Shown here piece after piece: positions 6,547 to 14,072 of a stretch of 14,072 nucleotides of DNA (positions are counted from its first letter, which is position 1; every line of letters starts with the position of its first letter). The notes below the pieces were generated by a model, which saw only the letters and a list, made by a program, of their open reading frames with translations, did no database searches and had not been told where the DNA came from. This DNA comes from Phycisphaeraceae bacterium (lineage in GTDB: Bacteria; Planctomycetota; Phycisphaerae; Phycisphaerales; Phycisphaeraceae): NCBI GenBank assembly GCA_003552605.1, contig PUNN01000450.1:1-14072 (forward strand), written 5' to 3'. The translations under genes and the position numbers were made by a program.

Positions 6547-9306
6547 TCAGTCACTCCCTGCTCGGACCAGGCCCCACCCCCGGCTGGGCAGGTAGAGGTG
6601 GCCATCACCGGCGGCCATACCCCCGGCCGTGGGTTCACCAAGCCAGCTTGTATCCAGCCAGAGCATCGACTCGGTTTCATCATCATGCGGCAGGACGCGG
6701 TGAACGCCGGCATCGGTGTAATAGAACACCGACTGCCGGCTCACCAGCGGCGCCACATCGGTGCTGGCATCAACCACGGTACGGATCAGCTCACCATCCT
6801 CGGTCGACAGCACGATCAGTTCACCATCCTCGTTGATCCATGTGACCCAACGGGTGGTGACGGCCGTTTCCGTGGCCACGCCGCTGCGCTGCATGGCATC
6901 TCGGCTGTCGCCGTATTCCTCTGCGGGCCAGCCTTCGTGCCGCCGGCCATCGTAAAGATTCAGCGCCAGCATGCCGCCACGCGTGCCCTGCCACAACCGA
7001 TCACCCCGGCGCACGGGTGACCCCGTGGGGGCTTCATCAAGGTCGCGCTGCCAAAGCGTGGCGCCTGTCTTGCGGTCGAGAACCATGAGCTGTTTCGGGT
7101 CGGTCGTGGCGACGATGACCATCGACCCGGTCAGGTACGGCGCGTGTTCAATTCGCCCGGTGGGCTTTCGCCACAGCGTCTCACCCTCGGGCGTCACCGC
7201 CGCGAACTTGCCGGCGCTGTCCTGGATGAAAATGCCATTTGAATCGGTGATGAAGGTGCCGGTGGCATCCGTGGCGACGGGGCGCGTCCACGCGGCATCG
7301 AGCGATTCGATGTCAACCGCATGGAGCTTTCGGCCACTGTCGCCCTGTTTCCCTTCCACGGTCAGTGCCCGGCCATCGACAACCGCGGGACTTTGATGCA
7401 CGGGCAGGGCCGTTTCGTAATGGCCCTCACGCATGAACTCATCGCCATCAAGCATGGCCGAGAGCACGGTCAAACCGGGCGTCTGCTCATCGCTGACCGG
7501 GACGAACACGCTTCCGTGCAGCACCGCCGGCGGTGCGGTGGAGAGGGTGCGGTCCGGCTCGGCCCCCATCCAATCCGCAGGGAACGCGGCCTCGAAGTCA
7601 CCCACGGAAGGCAGCGGCCACGCCTCGGGGTTGCCACCCTGGCCCGGACCACCGAGCCGGCCCGACCACAGCGGCTTGATCTCTTCTTCCGAGAAATAGC
7701 CGACCGCCACGAGACCCTCATTCTCCGTGCCGACGAACACCTGCCCATCGCTGACTGCGGGTGAGCTGATCGACCCGGCGATGCTGCGCGAGCCGATGCG
7801 CCGTTCCCACACCGGCTCGAGCCGGCGACGGTCGATGGCATAGAGCGAGCCACCGACAGTCTTCACATAGACGTAGCGTTCAGTCACGGCCGGCGATGCG
7901 ATCACCGGCGAATGAGCGTTCCACCGGCCGATGCGGCGGCCCTCCATGTCGAGCACGTACAGGTAGCCATCACGCGAGCCGAAGTAGAGCTCATCATCCT
8001 TGATCGCGACCGAACCAAGCACGGTGCGGTCGAGGTCATGGCGCCAGAGCACCTCGTAATCATCTTCGAGGTCGATCGCCCACACAGCGCCCCGCGGCCG
8101 GAAGGTATGCCGCGCTTCGGCAAGCTCCTCATCGCTCGCTCCCTCGCGCCGCATCCGCGTCAGGATCTGGTCGCGGGCCTCCTCGGCCGTGTTGACATAG
8201 TCGCCGGTCCCCATGCCGATGTAGGCCACGCCATCGTGAATGGCGGGCGGGCCGAAGACGGGCATGTCCGTATCGATGCGGTATTTTTCCTCACCCGTAT
8301 CGGCATCGATGAAAACAATCGCGTGACCGCCGATCCCCAGCCCCAGGATCACCGTGTCTTCATAAACGGCCAGCGAGGTTTCCGGATCCGTGTATTCATC
8401 ACTGCCCTCAATGTGCCAGACAACCTGCGGCTCGCCATTGGCATCCGGCTCGAGCTCGAAGCAATAGATGCCGTCCATGAAAGCAGTGACGTATACCCGT
8501 CCGTTGTGAATGATGGGGGTACACTCGACGTGGCTCGATGTCTCGTAACTCCAGAGAATCTCACCCTCATTGCCCGGGCTCAGGTCAATGCATGTGACGC
8601 GGGCATCCTTGGTATCGTGCAGGCCTTCGCCCACGACCAGGTAATCACCTTTGACCGATGGCGAGGAGAAAGTGGGGTCATAGCCCGGCGGGGCCGCTTC
8701 CCAAGCCACTGAGCCGGTATCGGCATCGAGCGCGTAGATGCGGCCGGACAGGTTGAGCGGGTTCATGTTCGCCGAGCTGATGTACACGCGGTTGCCCACC
8801 ACCGCCGGCGAGGCGAAGAAGGCCTCATTGCCGCGGCCCTGGTAGCTCCAGTTGACATCGCCGGCGTTGGGCCCTTCCGTCCCGGCGACGGCACCCGTGC
8901 GTTGCGGGTTGCCGCGGAAAAGCGGCCAGTTCGCACCGGCGGCCGCCTCACCCGCAACCGCACCGCCGGCCGGCATGATCGTGTTGAAGGCCCACACACC
9001 CGCCGTCACCACAAGCGCCGCCGCCACCAGCGGCACCTTGAGCCGCCAGCACAGTTGAATGCCGGCCCAGATGGCGCGTGGCTTGAGCATCGAGATGATC
9101 GCACCGGCCACCGCCACAAGAATCGCCGGCAGCATCACCAGCAGCGCCTGGAGCGGCCCGACCAGCGCCGGCACCACGGCCGGCGTGACCGAGGGTTCAG
9201 TGATCCATTGCATCATCGCATCTGTTTCCATCGCAAGGTTGATAAACAAGGCGCCCGGCCCGGTGGGCATGCTGCTTCGGCCGAGGGCGACACGCTCCGT
9301 GCTCAC
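6547..9306 (-). CDS. Membrane-anchored PQQ-like beta-propeller protein, probably two propellers
   Basis: Predicted inner-membrane protein of up to 919 aa with a large extracytoplasmic domain. Two hydrophobic helices (about 49-73 and 90-111) flank a short basic loop, placing the C-terminal part outside the cytoplasm by the positive-inside rule. The exported part opens with WPLFRGNPQRTGAV (127-140), a common entry to PQQ-like propellers, then repeats hydrophobic strands and LDxxTGxxxW-type motifs, with blade tryptophans near 153, 202, 252, 297, 421, 462, 500, 547, 673, 712 and 752. About 800 residues is roughly twice a BamB-sized eight-blade propeller, suggesting two in tandem. It is probably structural or binding; PQQ cofactor use is not shown. 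The GTG start at 9306 abuts the previous stop but has no clear Shine-Dalgarno; ATGs at 9231, 9216 and 9213 are alternatives that keep both helices. Confidence 0.85.
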   Translation of the reverse strand: MSTERVALGRSSMPTGPGALFINLAMETDAMMQWITEPSVTPAVVPALVGPLQALLVMLPAILVAVAGAIISMLKPRAIWAGIQLCWRLKVPLVAAALVVTAGVWAFNTIMPAGGAVAGEAAAGANWPLFRGNPQRTGAVAGTEGPNAGDVNWSYQGRGNEAFFASPAVVGNRVYISSANMNPLNLSGRIYALDADTGSVAWEAAPPGYDPTFSSPSVKGDYLVVGEGLHDTKDARVTCIDLSPGNEGEILWSYETSSHVECTPIIHNGRVYVTAFMDGIYCFELEPDANGEPQVVWHIEGSDEYTDPETSLAVYEDTVILGLGIGGHAIVFIDADTGEEKYRIDTDMPVFGPPAIHDGVAYIGMGTGDYVNTAEEARDQILTRMRREGASDEELAEARHTFRPRGAVWAIDLEDDYEVLWRHDLDRTVLGSVAIKDDELYFGSRDGYLYVLDMEGRRIGRWNAHSPVIASPAVTERYVYVKTVGGSLYAIDRRRLEPVWERRIGSRSIAGSISSPAVSDGQVFVGTENEGLVAVGYFSEEEIKPLWSGRLGGPGQGGNPEAWPLPSVGDFEAAFPADWMGAEPDRTLSTAPPAVLHGSVFVPVSDEQTPGLTVLSAMLDGDEFMREGHYETALPVHQSPAVVDGRALTVEGKQGDSGRKLHAVDIESLDAAWTRPVATDATGTFITDSNGIFIQDSAGKFAAVTPEGETLWRKPTGRIEHAPYLTGSMVIVATTDPKQLMVLDRKTGATLWQRDLDEAPTGSPVRRGDRLWQGTRGGMLALNLYDGRRHEGWPAEEYGDSRDAMQRSGVATETAVTTRWVTWINEDGELIVLSTEDGELIRTVVDASTDVAPLVSRQSVFYYTDAGVHRVLPHDDETESMLWLDTSWLGEPTAGGMAAGDGHLYLPSRGWGLVRAGSD

Positions 9307-11190
9307 TCACGGGGCGGGGATGATGAAGCGCTGCGGCTCGAGCGCAATGACGCGTTCATCCTCGGCATCGTGGCCGGGGATGCGCCAGGTGATATTCAGC
9401 GGCCCTCTCGCCGTCTTGCCGAAGTACACCGGCTTTCCGGGGCGAACCACGCGGGCACCGAGTGAGCGTTCCCCTTCTTTGGCACTGACGTAAACAGGTC
9501 CCTTGACCTGCTCGGGCACCGCCACGGTGACCCCGCGGGGCTGCCCATCGGTGAGCACCGTGCTGAGCATCCAGCCTTCACCATCGGCGGTCACCAGTGC
9601 CACATCCGTGCTGCCATCGCCGGTGAAGTCGGCCACCGCCGCGGCGACCTGTCCGTTCATGGCCGCATCGGTTCCATCGAGCATCGCATCGCCGAGCTCG
9701 AGCGAGATCGAGTAACCGAACGTGCGGAACCCGCGGTTGAAGTACACATGCATGCCCATGTTCTCATACAGCAGCAGGAAGTCGTGACGGCCGTCACTGT
9801 TGACATCGAGTGTCATCGCGCCGGCGGTATTCGGCCGCGCGATGTACGACGGCTCACCCGAAGCCTCCATCCGGTTGATGAACGCGCCATCGCCCTCATT
9901 GATCAACAGGGCCGTACCGCGGCGGCCGGAGACGAGCACATCGAGCCGGCCACTGGCATCGAAGTCGCCGACATCAGCGCTGTTGATGTCCTCTCCGAGA
10001 TTGGCTTCAGCCGCGTGCGTGGGCGAGGCGAAGCCGCCATCGGCCTCACCGCGGTAAAGCGCCAGGCCATCGGCGAGCGGCTGGACAATGTCGTTGATCC
10101 CATCGCCGGTGAAGTCACCGACCACCACCGGCCCCGCAGCCTGCTCTTCATCGAGCGAACCGAGCGTGATCGCTTCAAAGTCATCATCGCCACTCGGCAC
10201 GAGCACGATCGGCCCGCCCGCCGCCGGCGCCAGCACCAGCCCGCTTCGCTCAGCATCCGGCGCCGCCCAGACAGCCATGCCGAGCAGGTCGTTGACCGTT
10301 TCATCAACCTCGACGCTACTGGCCGTCAACTGGCCCTCTTCATCCTGAAGCTGAAGTGCAAGCTGCTCACCATCCCACGTGGCGATGTCGACCCGGCCGC
10401 TGCCGTTGAAATCGCCCGCAGCAGCATGGCGGGAGCGGCTTTCCAGGCCCACGGCCTCCGTGCGGTCTTCCCAACTCCCCTCATCACTCCGCACGAAGAG
10501 CCGGTCGCCATGCTCATACATCACCAGCAGCCACGGCTTGCCATCGCCCCCGATCTCGATGGCCTTCATCCCATACACCGTGCCGTCGAACTCACCGAAC
10601 AGTTCATCCTGGTCCCACTCGGCGCCGACAACCACGGGCACCTCGGCCCGCGGGTCGGTGCGGATGTATTGCACGACACTGCGAAGCATCGCCTGGTCGC
10701 CGGCCCATACCGTGCTCAGGTCAATCGGGTCCTCGCCCACCCTCAGCCGGCCGTCATCCCCGGGATACAAGCCGAACCACGTCACATCGAGATGCATCAT
10801 CGCCACCGGTTGCCGCCCGGCGCCACCGCCGCCCATCGCCGCGGCGGAGAAGTCACCGGTAAAGACCATCGCCTTGTTGCGCTCCTTTGAGGCGCCCTCT
10901 TCGAGGCTCGAGGCCGACCGGCTGTCGAGGTCAGTGGTATCGAGTACAAGCTCGTCGGGCCCGTCGCCGCGCACGGTGTTGATGTCGTGGACGGTCAGGC
11001 GCTCATCGCCTTCGCGCCACTGCCCCACCTCGACCTCGAGCACGGCATTGGCACGACGGACCATGTCCGCAGGCGTGAAGTCGGGGTTGATCAGCGCCTT
11101 CGCCGGTGAGGTCGCAGCCAGACACAGAGCCAGGGCTAGCGATGCGGCGATCACAGGATGAACAGTTGCTGTCGCGATTCGGTGTAACAC
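9307..11190 (-). CDS. Secreted VCBS/FG-GAP repeat protein (integrin-alpha-like propeller)
   Basis: Predicted exported protein of 627 aa with a signal peptide (basic start, hydrophobic 13-27, AxA-type site near 30-32). An unassigned N-terminal domain at about 34-185 includes a Gly-rich stretch (GGGGAG, 120-125). Calcium-loop motifs of the FG-GAP/VCBS type follow: DFNGSGRVD (260-268), DFTGDGIND (359-367), DFDASGRLD (409-417), DVNSDGRHD (462-470) and DFTGDGSTD (521-529). Weaker blades near 212 (GGDGKPWLLV) and 310 (PDAERSGLVL) fill the spacing, giving about seven blades. A beta-sandwich-like tail (555-627) ends the protein. Such proteins usually mediate surface binding or adhesion; the ligand here is unknown. 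The GTG start is supported by GAGGAG seven nt upstream (11198-11203). The propeller gene downstream starts immediately after its TGA. Confidence 0.87.
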   Translation of the reverse strand: MLHRIATATVHPVIAASLALALCLAATSPAKALINPDFTPADMVRRANAVLEVEVGQWREGDERLTVHDINTVRGDGPDELVLDTTDLDSRSASSLEEGASKERNKAMVFTGDFSAAAMGGGGAGRQPVAMMHLDVTWFGLYPGDDGRLRVGEDPIDLSTVWAGDQAMLRSVVQYIRTDPRAEVPVVVGAEWDQDELFGEFDGTVYGMKAIEIGGDGKPWLLVMYEHGDRLFVRSDEGSWEDRTEAVGLESRSRHAAAGDFNGSGRVDIATWDGEQLALQLQDEEGQLTASSVEVDETVNDLLGMAVWAAPDAERSGLVLAPAAGGPIVLVPSGDDDFEAITLGSLDEEQAAGPVVVGDFTGDGINDIVQPLADGLALYRGEADGGFASPTHAAEANLGEDINSADVGDFDASGRLDVLVSGRRGTALLINEGDGAFINRMEASGEPSYIARPNTAGAMTLDVNSDGRHDFLLLYENMGMHVYFNRGFRTFGYSISLELGDAMLDGTDAAMNGQVAAAVADFTGDGSTDVALVTADGEGWMLSTVLTDGQPRGVTVAVPEQVKGPVYVSAKEGERSLGARVVRPGKPVYFGKTARGPLNITWRIPGHDAEDERVIALEPQRFIIPAP

Positions 11191-11197
11191 GGGGAGT

Positions 11198-11203
11198 CTC
11201 CTC
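11198..11203 (-). promoter_or_regulatory. Shine-Dalgarno deciding the GTG start of the VCBS gene
   Basis: GAGGAG on the - strand lies seven nt before the GTG at 11190. It is the best ribosome-binding site in the gap and supports this non-ATG start. Confidence 0.75.
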
Positions 11204-11209
11204 GGGATG

Positions 11210-11224
11210 CGGTGCGGGGCACCG
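11210..11224 (-). other. Intercistronic stem-loop
   Basis: CGGTGC and GCACCG form a perfect 6-bp stem with a 3-nt loop, two nt after the TAA stop of the GH-like gene and six nt before the next Shine-Dalgarno. With no T-tract it is not a standard terminator; it could stabilise or process the transcript or affect reinitiation (inference). Confidence 0.4.
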
Positions 11225-11226
11225 GT

Positions 11227-13773
11227 TTAATCGTCGGCCAGGGCCGCCTCGATCGCGGCGGCGAGTTCATACACGGTTTGTTCATGCTCGCGCCAGCCGG
11301 AGGCCACGAGCCAGTTCCAGTCACGCTCGGCCAGCAGTATCCGTGCCAGGTGAGCGTCAAGTAGATCGCGGGCGCGGTCGACGAGGTCTTCCTCAAGCTG
11401 TTCGCGGCGTTCATCGTCCTCGAGCGCCTGCTCGATCACGATGCGCGCTTCGGTAAGCTGCCTGCCTTCGCGCAGCATCTGCAATCGCACTGTCGGCACC
11501 GCGCCTTCCGGGCCGGGGGCGGTGATACTGCGCGCATTGCTGCGCATCAGGTTGATATCGAGCACGTTGTTGGTGCCGAAGCGCGCGATGAGGCCCGTTC
11601 CCCGGGCGCCCGAGGCGGTGCCCTCCAGCGGCCAATAGTCAAAACCAATCCGTGCCAGGCCGCGGTAGTTGGCCCGAACGCTTGTGTCCGGCAGGATGCG
11701 CCAGTTGGCGGGCGGGGCGTACACCCCGGCGCTGCGCATCGAGGTGGTGCGCAGAAACGGGTTGTTCCAGCCACCGATGACGCGGTCGCCAAGGGGAAAG
11801 CGGCTGCGCGGATGGTCAGGGTAGGTCTTGTAGCCCACGGCCATACCGCGGATCACGTGCTCACCGTTCTGCGGGCGCGGGTCGCCGCGGCCATGGGTGA
11901 ACAGGGCCCACTTCGCCTCCGGGGCCAACTCCTGGAAAAACTCGACTGTCCGCGATGAGGGTCGTTGATCAGCCCCCACGCCGAGCATGAGGGTCTCTTC
12001 GGGCCAGCCACGATCGGCGATGCGCTGTTGCAGCCCTTCCATCACCGGCGCCCATAGCTGCTTCGAGTCACCGGTGCCAAAATCATCGTGCGTCCACTCG
12101 ACGAGCTCACCCCGGTCATCGATCTTCGTCAGCCGAACTTCCTCGCTCGTGCGGCCCGGGCCCCAGACCTTGAGGCAGATGATGCGCGGCTGACCCACGT
12201 GCTCGGCCCACATATCGAGGTAGCGATCGAAAGCCGAGAAATCGGGCTCGATGTCACCACCTCCGTTGTCGCGGAAGCGGATCATGGCATGATCGTTGCC
12301 GAAATGGGTCCGGCGGATCGCCGTGACATACATCACCTGCGACCGCGCCTTGCCCAGCAGCCGCATCGACGGCTCCAGCAGTTCAAAGTGCTCATCGGAA
12401 TACAGTGGCACATCGTAGCGCTTGGCGATGGTGTCCGGGCTCTGCATCAGCGCCAGGTGGGAGACGTGCTGCTCGACATCGGGAGTGCGCCACTCGGCGA
12501 CGGTCAGTTCGATGGGCACATCGACAGCCGGGCTGTGACGGGTGGCGATGCGCAGCACGCCACGATACTGTCCCGGATCGGCATCCTCGGGCACATCAAC
12601 AGTGACCCACACCGGCTGCGCGGTGGCATCATCCCGCGCGTGATCCTTGAGTATGTCGAAGTAGCCGGTCTTCCCGCCCCCGGACCGCTTCGGCATGTGC
12701 GAGAAGTGAACGTGGGGATTGCCCAGAGTTTTGCCACCATCGGCATGCCGCAGCGGGGATGCCGCGGCGCGTACCCCGGCTTCACCGAACCCATCGGCAC
12801 GGCTGACGACCACCTGGCCCGACGCCGTCCCGTTGCGAGGCGCGATCATGCGGACGGGGCGAAGCTCAGCGCCGGGATCGGCGAAACCGGTCTCAGGCTC
12901 GATGGCCATCAAAGGGTCAGCATTCCAGTGCTGCACGTCTGAACCCGGCCCGACGTTGGCCTCGATGCCTTCGCCACCCTCGACGCTCAAGTCAGCGTCC
13001 AGCAGGGCCAACTTGCTCCAGTGCGCTCGGCCGCCGGCGTAGCTTGGCATCTCGGGATACGAGGGCGCGCGATACACGGCAATGGCCACCACGTTGCGCC
13101 CGTCCTGAAGCTTGTCAGACGGCAACTCGACCGTGGCGCTGCGGATGCGGTCCTCGAGCCGGGACTTGACCTCGGAGTCGCCGTTGCGTTCATGCGGCGG
13201 AGGGATGCGGCCGTTGTCGGGCCTGAGGTAAGTCTCGCGCGGGTATTGCTCGGCCGGCGTCATCGGCTCGAGGTCACCCTCCGGCATGTGCTTGCGGGTA
13301 AGCTCTTCACCATTGAGATAGACCACCACGCCACCGCGGTAGCGCAGGTCAAGTGTCAACTCACCGGCGCGGCGAGGCTGGTCGACCATGAACGCCCCGC
13401 GCGTGGCGAGCATCGCCACGGTCCGCTCCTCGCGGAAGCCATGGCCATCATCGCCACGGCCTGAATAGAGCGGCAGCCGCTGCCGCGCCCAGGCCGCATC
13501 GTCGAAATCCACCCCCGTCCAGTCCGCATCCGGGCCGGGTGAGTGCTCAAACAATTCGCGATCGCGGCCGGTGGGCTCGAAGTCGTCCCCCTCACCCTCG
13601 AGCACCGGCCCGAAAGTCACAAACGTTCGCCAGACCGTGCGTTCATCGAACACCACGGGGTCAGCATCGCCGGCCTTGGCCGTCGGCATGGCCACGGCCA
13701 GGGCCAATGCCAAAGCAATGGCCGACAGGCCGATCGAAAAGGTCCGCAACGCGTCCGGGACTGTCTGTATCAC
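11227..13773 (-). CDS. Secreted protein with jelly-roll-like N-terminus and GH123/DUF4091-like remainder
   Basis: Predicted exported protein of 848 aa. The signal peptide has a hydrophobic core at about 13-30 and a cleavage site near TAKA (31-34). Residues 40-265 look like a beta-sandwich carbohydrate-binding module, with VVVYLNGEEL (149-158) and GRNVVAIAVY (225-234). Residues 270-425 contain VWVTVDVPEDADPGQYRG (388-405), the beta domain typically preceding DUF4091/GH123 barrels. The barrel-like part spans about 430-750, and VRLQMLREG (762-770) resembles the RLExLREG tail of that family. The Asp-Glu catalytic pair expected on strand 4 is not clear; the aligned site reads GVGADQRPS (598-606). 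It may be a degenerate enzyme or binding protein. The GTG start is supported by AGGAG at 13783-13787, nine nt upstream. It is the first gene of the block; the next starts after 36 nt. Confidence 0.72.
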   Translation of the reverse strand: MIQTVPDALRTFSIGLSAIALALALAVAMPTAKAGDADPVVFDERTVWRTFVTFGPVLEGEGDDFEPTGRDRELFEHSPGPDADWTGVDFDDAAWARQRLPLYSGRGDDGHGFREERTVAMLATRGAFMVDQPRRAGELTLDLRYRGGVVVYLNGEELTRKHMPEGDLEPMTPAEQYPRETYLRPDNGRIPPPHERNGDSEVKSRLEDRIRSATVELPSDKLQDGRNVVAIAVYRAPSYPEMPSYAGGRAHWSKLALLDADLSVEGGEGIEANVGPGSDVQHWNADPLMAIEPETGFADPGAELRPVRMIAPRNGTASGQVVVSRADGFGEAGVRAAASPLRHADGGKTLGNPHVHFSHMPKRSGGGKTGYFDILKDHARDDATAQPVWVTVDVPEDADPGQYRGVLRIATRHSPAVDVPIELTVAEWRTPDVEQHVSHLALMQSPDTIAKRYDVPLYSDEHFELLEPSMRLLGKARSQVMYVTAIRRTHFGNDHAMIRFRDNGGGDIEPDFSAFDRYLDMWAEHVGQPRIICLKVWGPGRTSEEVRLTKIDDRGELVEWTHDDFGTGDSKQLWAPVMEGLQQRIADRGWPEETLMLGVGADQRPSSRTVEFFQELAPEAKWALFTHGRGDPRPQNGEHVIRGMAVGYKTYPDHPRSRFPLGDRVIGGWNNPFLRTTSMRSAGVYAPPANWRILPDTSVRANYRGLARIGFDYWPLEGTASGARGTGLIARFGTNNVLDINLMRSNARSITAPGPEGAVPTVRLQMLREGRQLTEARIVIEQALEDDERREQLEEDLVDRARDLLDAHLARILLAERDWNWLVASGWREHEQTVYELAAAIEAALADD

Positions 13774-13832
13774 TCGCGAATACTCCTATCTGGTGTGGAA
13801 CACATCGGGTCACAGGGCAGGGGGCGGTAGGA

Positions 13833-13848
13833 GATCGGCCTCCCGATC
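13833..13848 (-). other. Leader stem-loop with GAGG in its loop
   Basis: On the - strand, GATCGG and CCGATC form a perfect 6-bp stem around the tetranucleotide GAGG. It lies about 60 nt upstream of the first start codon of the block, so it would be in the 5' untranslated leader if transcription starts further upstream. Confidence 0.35.
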
Positions 13849-13947
13849 GCCCGCCATCGAAGACGCGTGGTCAACGGAGACACGCCGCGGGACATCGCCT
13901 TGATGCTGCAAAAATCGTCACTCGTTCCTCGTGTGCGGCACCACCGC

Positions 13948-13965
13948 ATGCGCAAAAAAGCGCAT
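13948..13965. repeat. Perfect inverted repeat flanking an A6 tract (possible operator)
   Basis: ATGCGC (13948-13953), six A's (13954-13959) and GCGCAT (13960-13965) form a perfect palindrome with half-sites centred 12 bp apart, close to one helical turn. It stands out in GC-rich surroundings and lies about 180 bp upstream of the first gene, consistent with a dimeric regulator site. The regulator is unknown. Confidence 0.4.
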
Positions 13966-14011
13966 CCAGCAACAGGCCATCATGCGGGAGGGCGTGTTGG
14001 GGCTCCGGGCT

Positions 14012-14031
14012 CCAAGCCGCCCGGGGCTTGG
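14012..14031. repeat. GC-rich hairpin
   Basis: CCAAGCC (14012-14018) and GGCTTGG (14025-14031) form a perfect 7-bp stem with a 6-nt loop, extendable by one G-U and one C-G pair. No T-tract follows. It could be a terminator-like end for a gene to the right, or part of the leader. Confidence 0.35.
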
Positions 14032-14072
14032 GGGTCCGGGGCTAGCGGTGCGGGGGGCCGGGGTGCGGGGGG
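14023..14072 (+). other. G-rich tract with G-quadruplex potential
   Basis: Six runs of four or more G's occur in 50 bases (14023-26, 14030-34, 14038-41, 14052-57, 14060-63, 14067-72) separated by loops of 3, 3, 10, 2 and 3 nt. Folding potential is inferred from the pattern only. The tract reaches the window edge and may continue. Confidence 0.5.

Larger units (their letters stand above)
13774..14072. promoter_or_regulatory. Non-coding leader/upstream region of the five-gene block
   Basis: No convincing gene lies in these 299 bases. On the - strand it ends with the AGGAG site before the GTG at 13773. A weak TTGACC (13869-13874) has only a poor -10 at suitable spacing, so I do not call a promoter position. 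It contains three inverted repeats (13833-13848, 13948-13965, 14012-14031) and G-runs at the right edge. The promoter for the block most likely lies here, because no other gap in the block is large enough. Confidence 0.5.

Noticed and set aside
5860..7020. 386-codon open frame on the + strand
   Set aside because: It spans the junction of two confirmed - strand genes in antisense and has no domain features.
9748..10890. 380-codon open frame on the + strand
   Set aside because: It is antisense to the VCBS gene; its composition is that of a reverse-complement shadow.
13539..14045. 168-codon + strand and 61-codon - strand (13770-13955) frames in the leader region
   Set aside because: Neither has a good ribosome-binding site or a recognisable sequence; the + strand frame mostly overlaps the GH-like gene.

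Overview
The window is GC-rich, fully packed bacterial DNA with eight protein genes in two convergent blocks. The gene mix (a two-TM PQQ-type propeller protein, a VCBS/FG-GAP propeller, a GH123/DUF4091-like protein, a PPDK-like dikinase and an EMC3/TMCO1-like membrane protein) suggests Planctomycetota, probably Phycisphaerae. This is inference from domain content and base composition; no marker gene is present.

Left block, + strand, 1-2806: a zinc-type (ZnuACB/TroABC) ABC uptake system. It encodes a substrate-binding protein cut by the left edge with a very His-rich loop, an ATPase with an unusual His/Cys tail, and an ABC-3 family permease with an extra loop. All three are in one direction with 80 and 18 nt gaps.

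Right block, - strand, 13773 down to 2925: five tightly spaced genes that look like one operon. In transcription order they are: (1) a secreted protein with a jelly-roll-like N-terminus and GH123/DUF4091-like remainder (848 aa); (2) a secreted seven-blade VCBS/FG-GAP-type propeller (627 aa); (3) a protein with two N-terminal TM helices and probably two PQQ-like propellers (919 aa); (4) a PEP-utiliser-family dikinase joining a PPDK-like N-terminus to a rifampin-phosphotransferase-like remainder, without a PEP-binding TIM barrel (938 aa); (5) an EMC3/TMCO1/DUF106-like Oxa1-superfamily membrane protein (269 aa). Junctions are 36 nt, 0 nt, 3 nt and an 8 nt overlap, so translation is probably coupled. 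Three products are extracytoplasmic, one is cytoplasmic and one is an integral membrane protein with an insertase-like fold. I do not recognise the set as a described system. A membrane-associated assembly or export function is a hypothesis only.

The last 299 bases (13774-14072) carry no convincing gene. They hold the leader of the five-gene block: an SD, a small hairpin, a palindrome around an A6 tract, a GC hairpin and six G-runs with G-quadruplex potential at the right edge. No tRNA, rRNA, CRISPR array or insertion sequence was seen.
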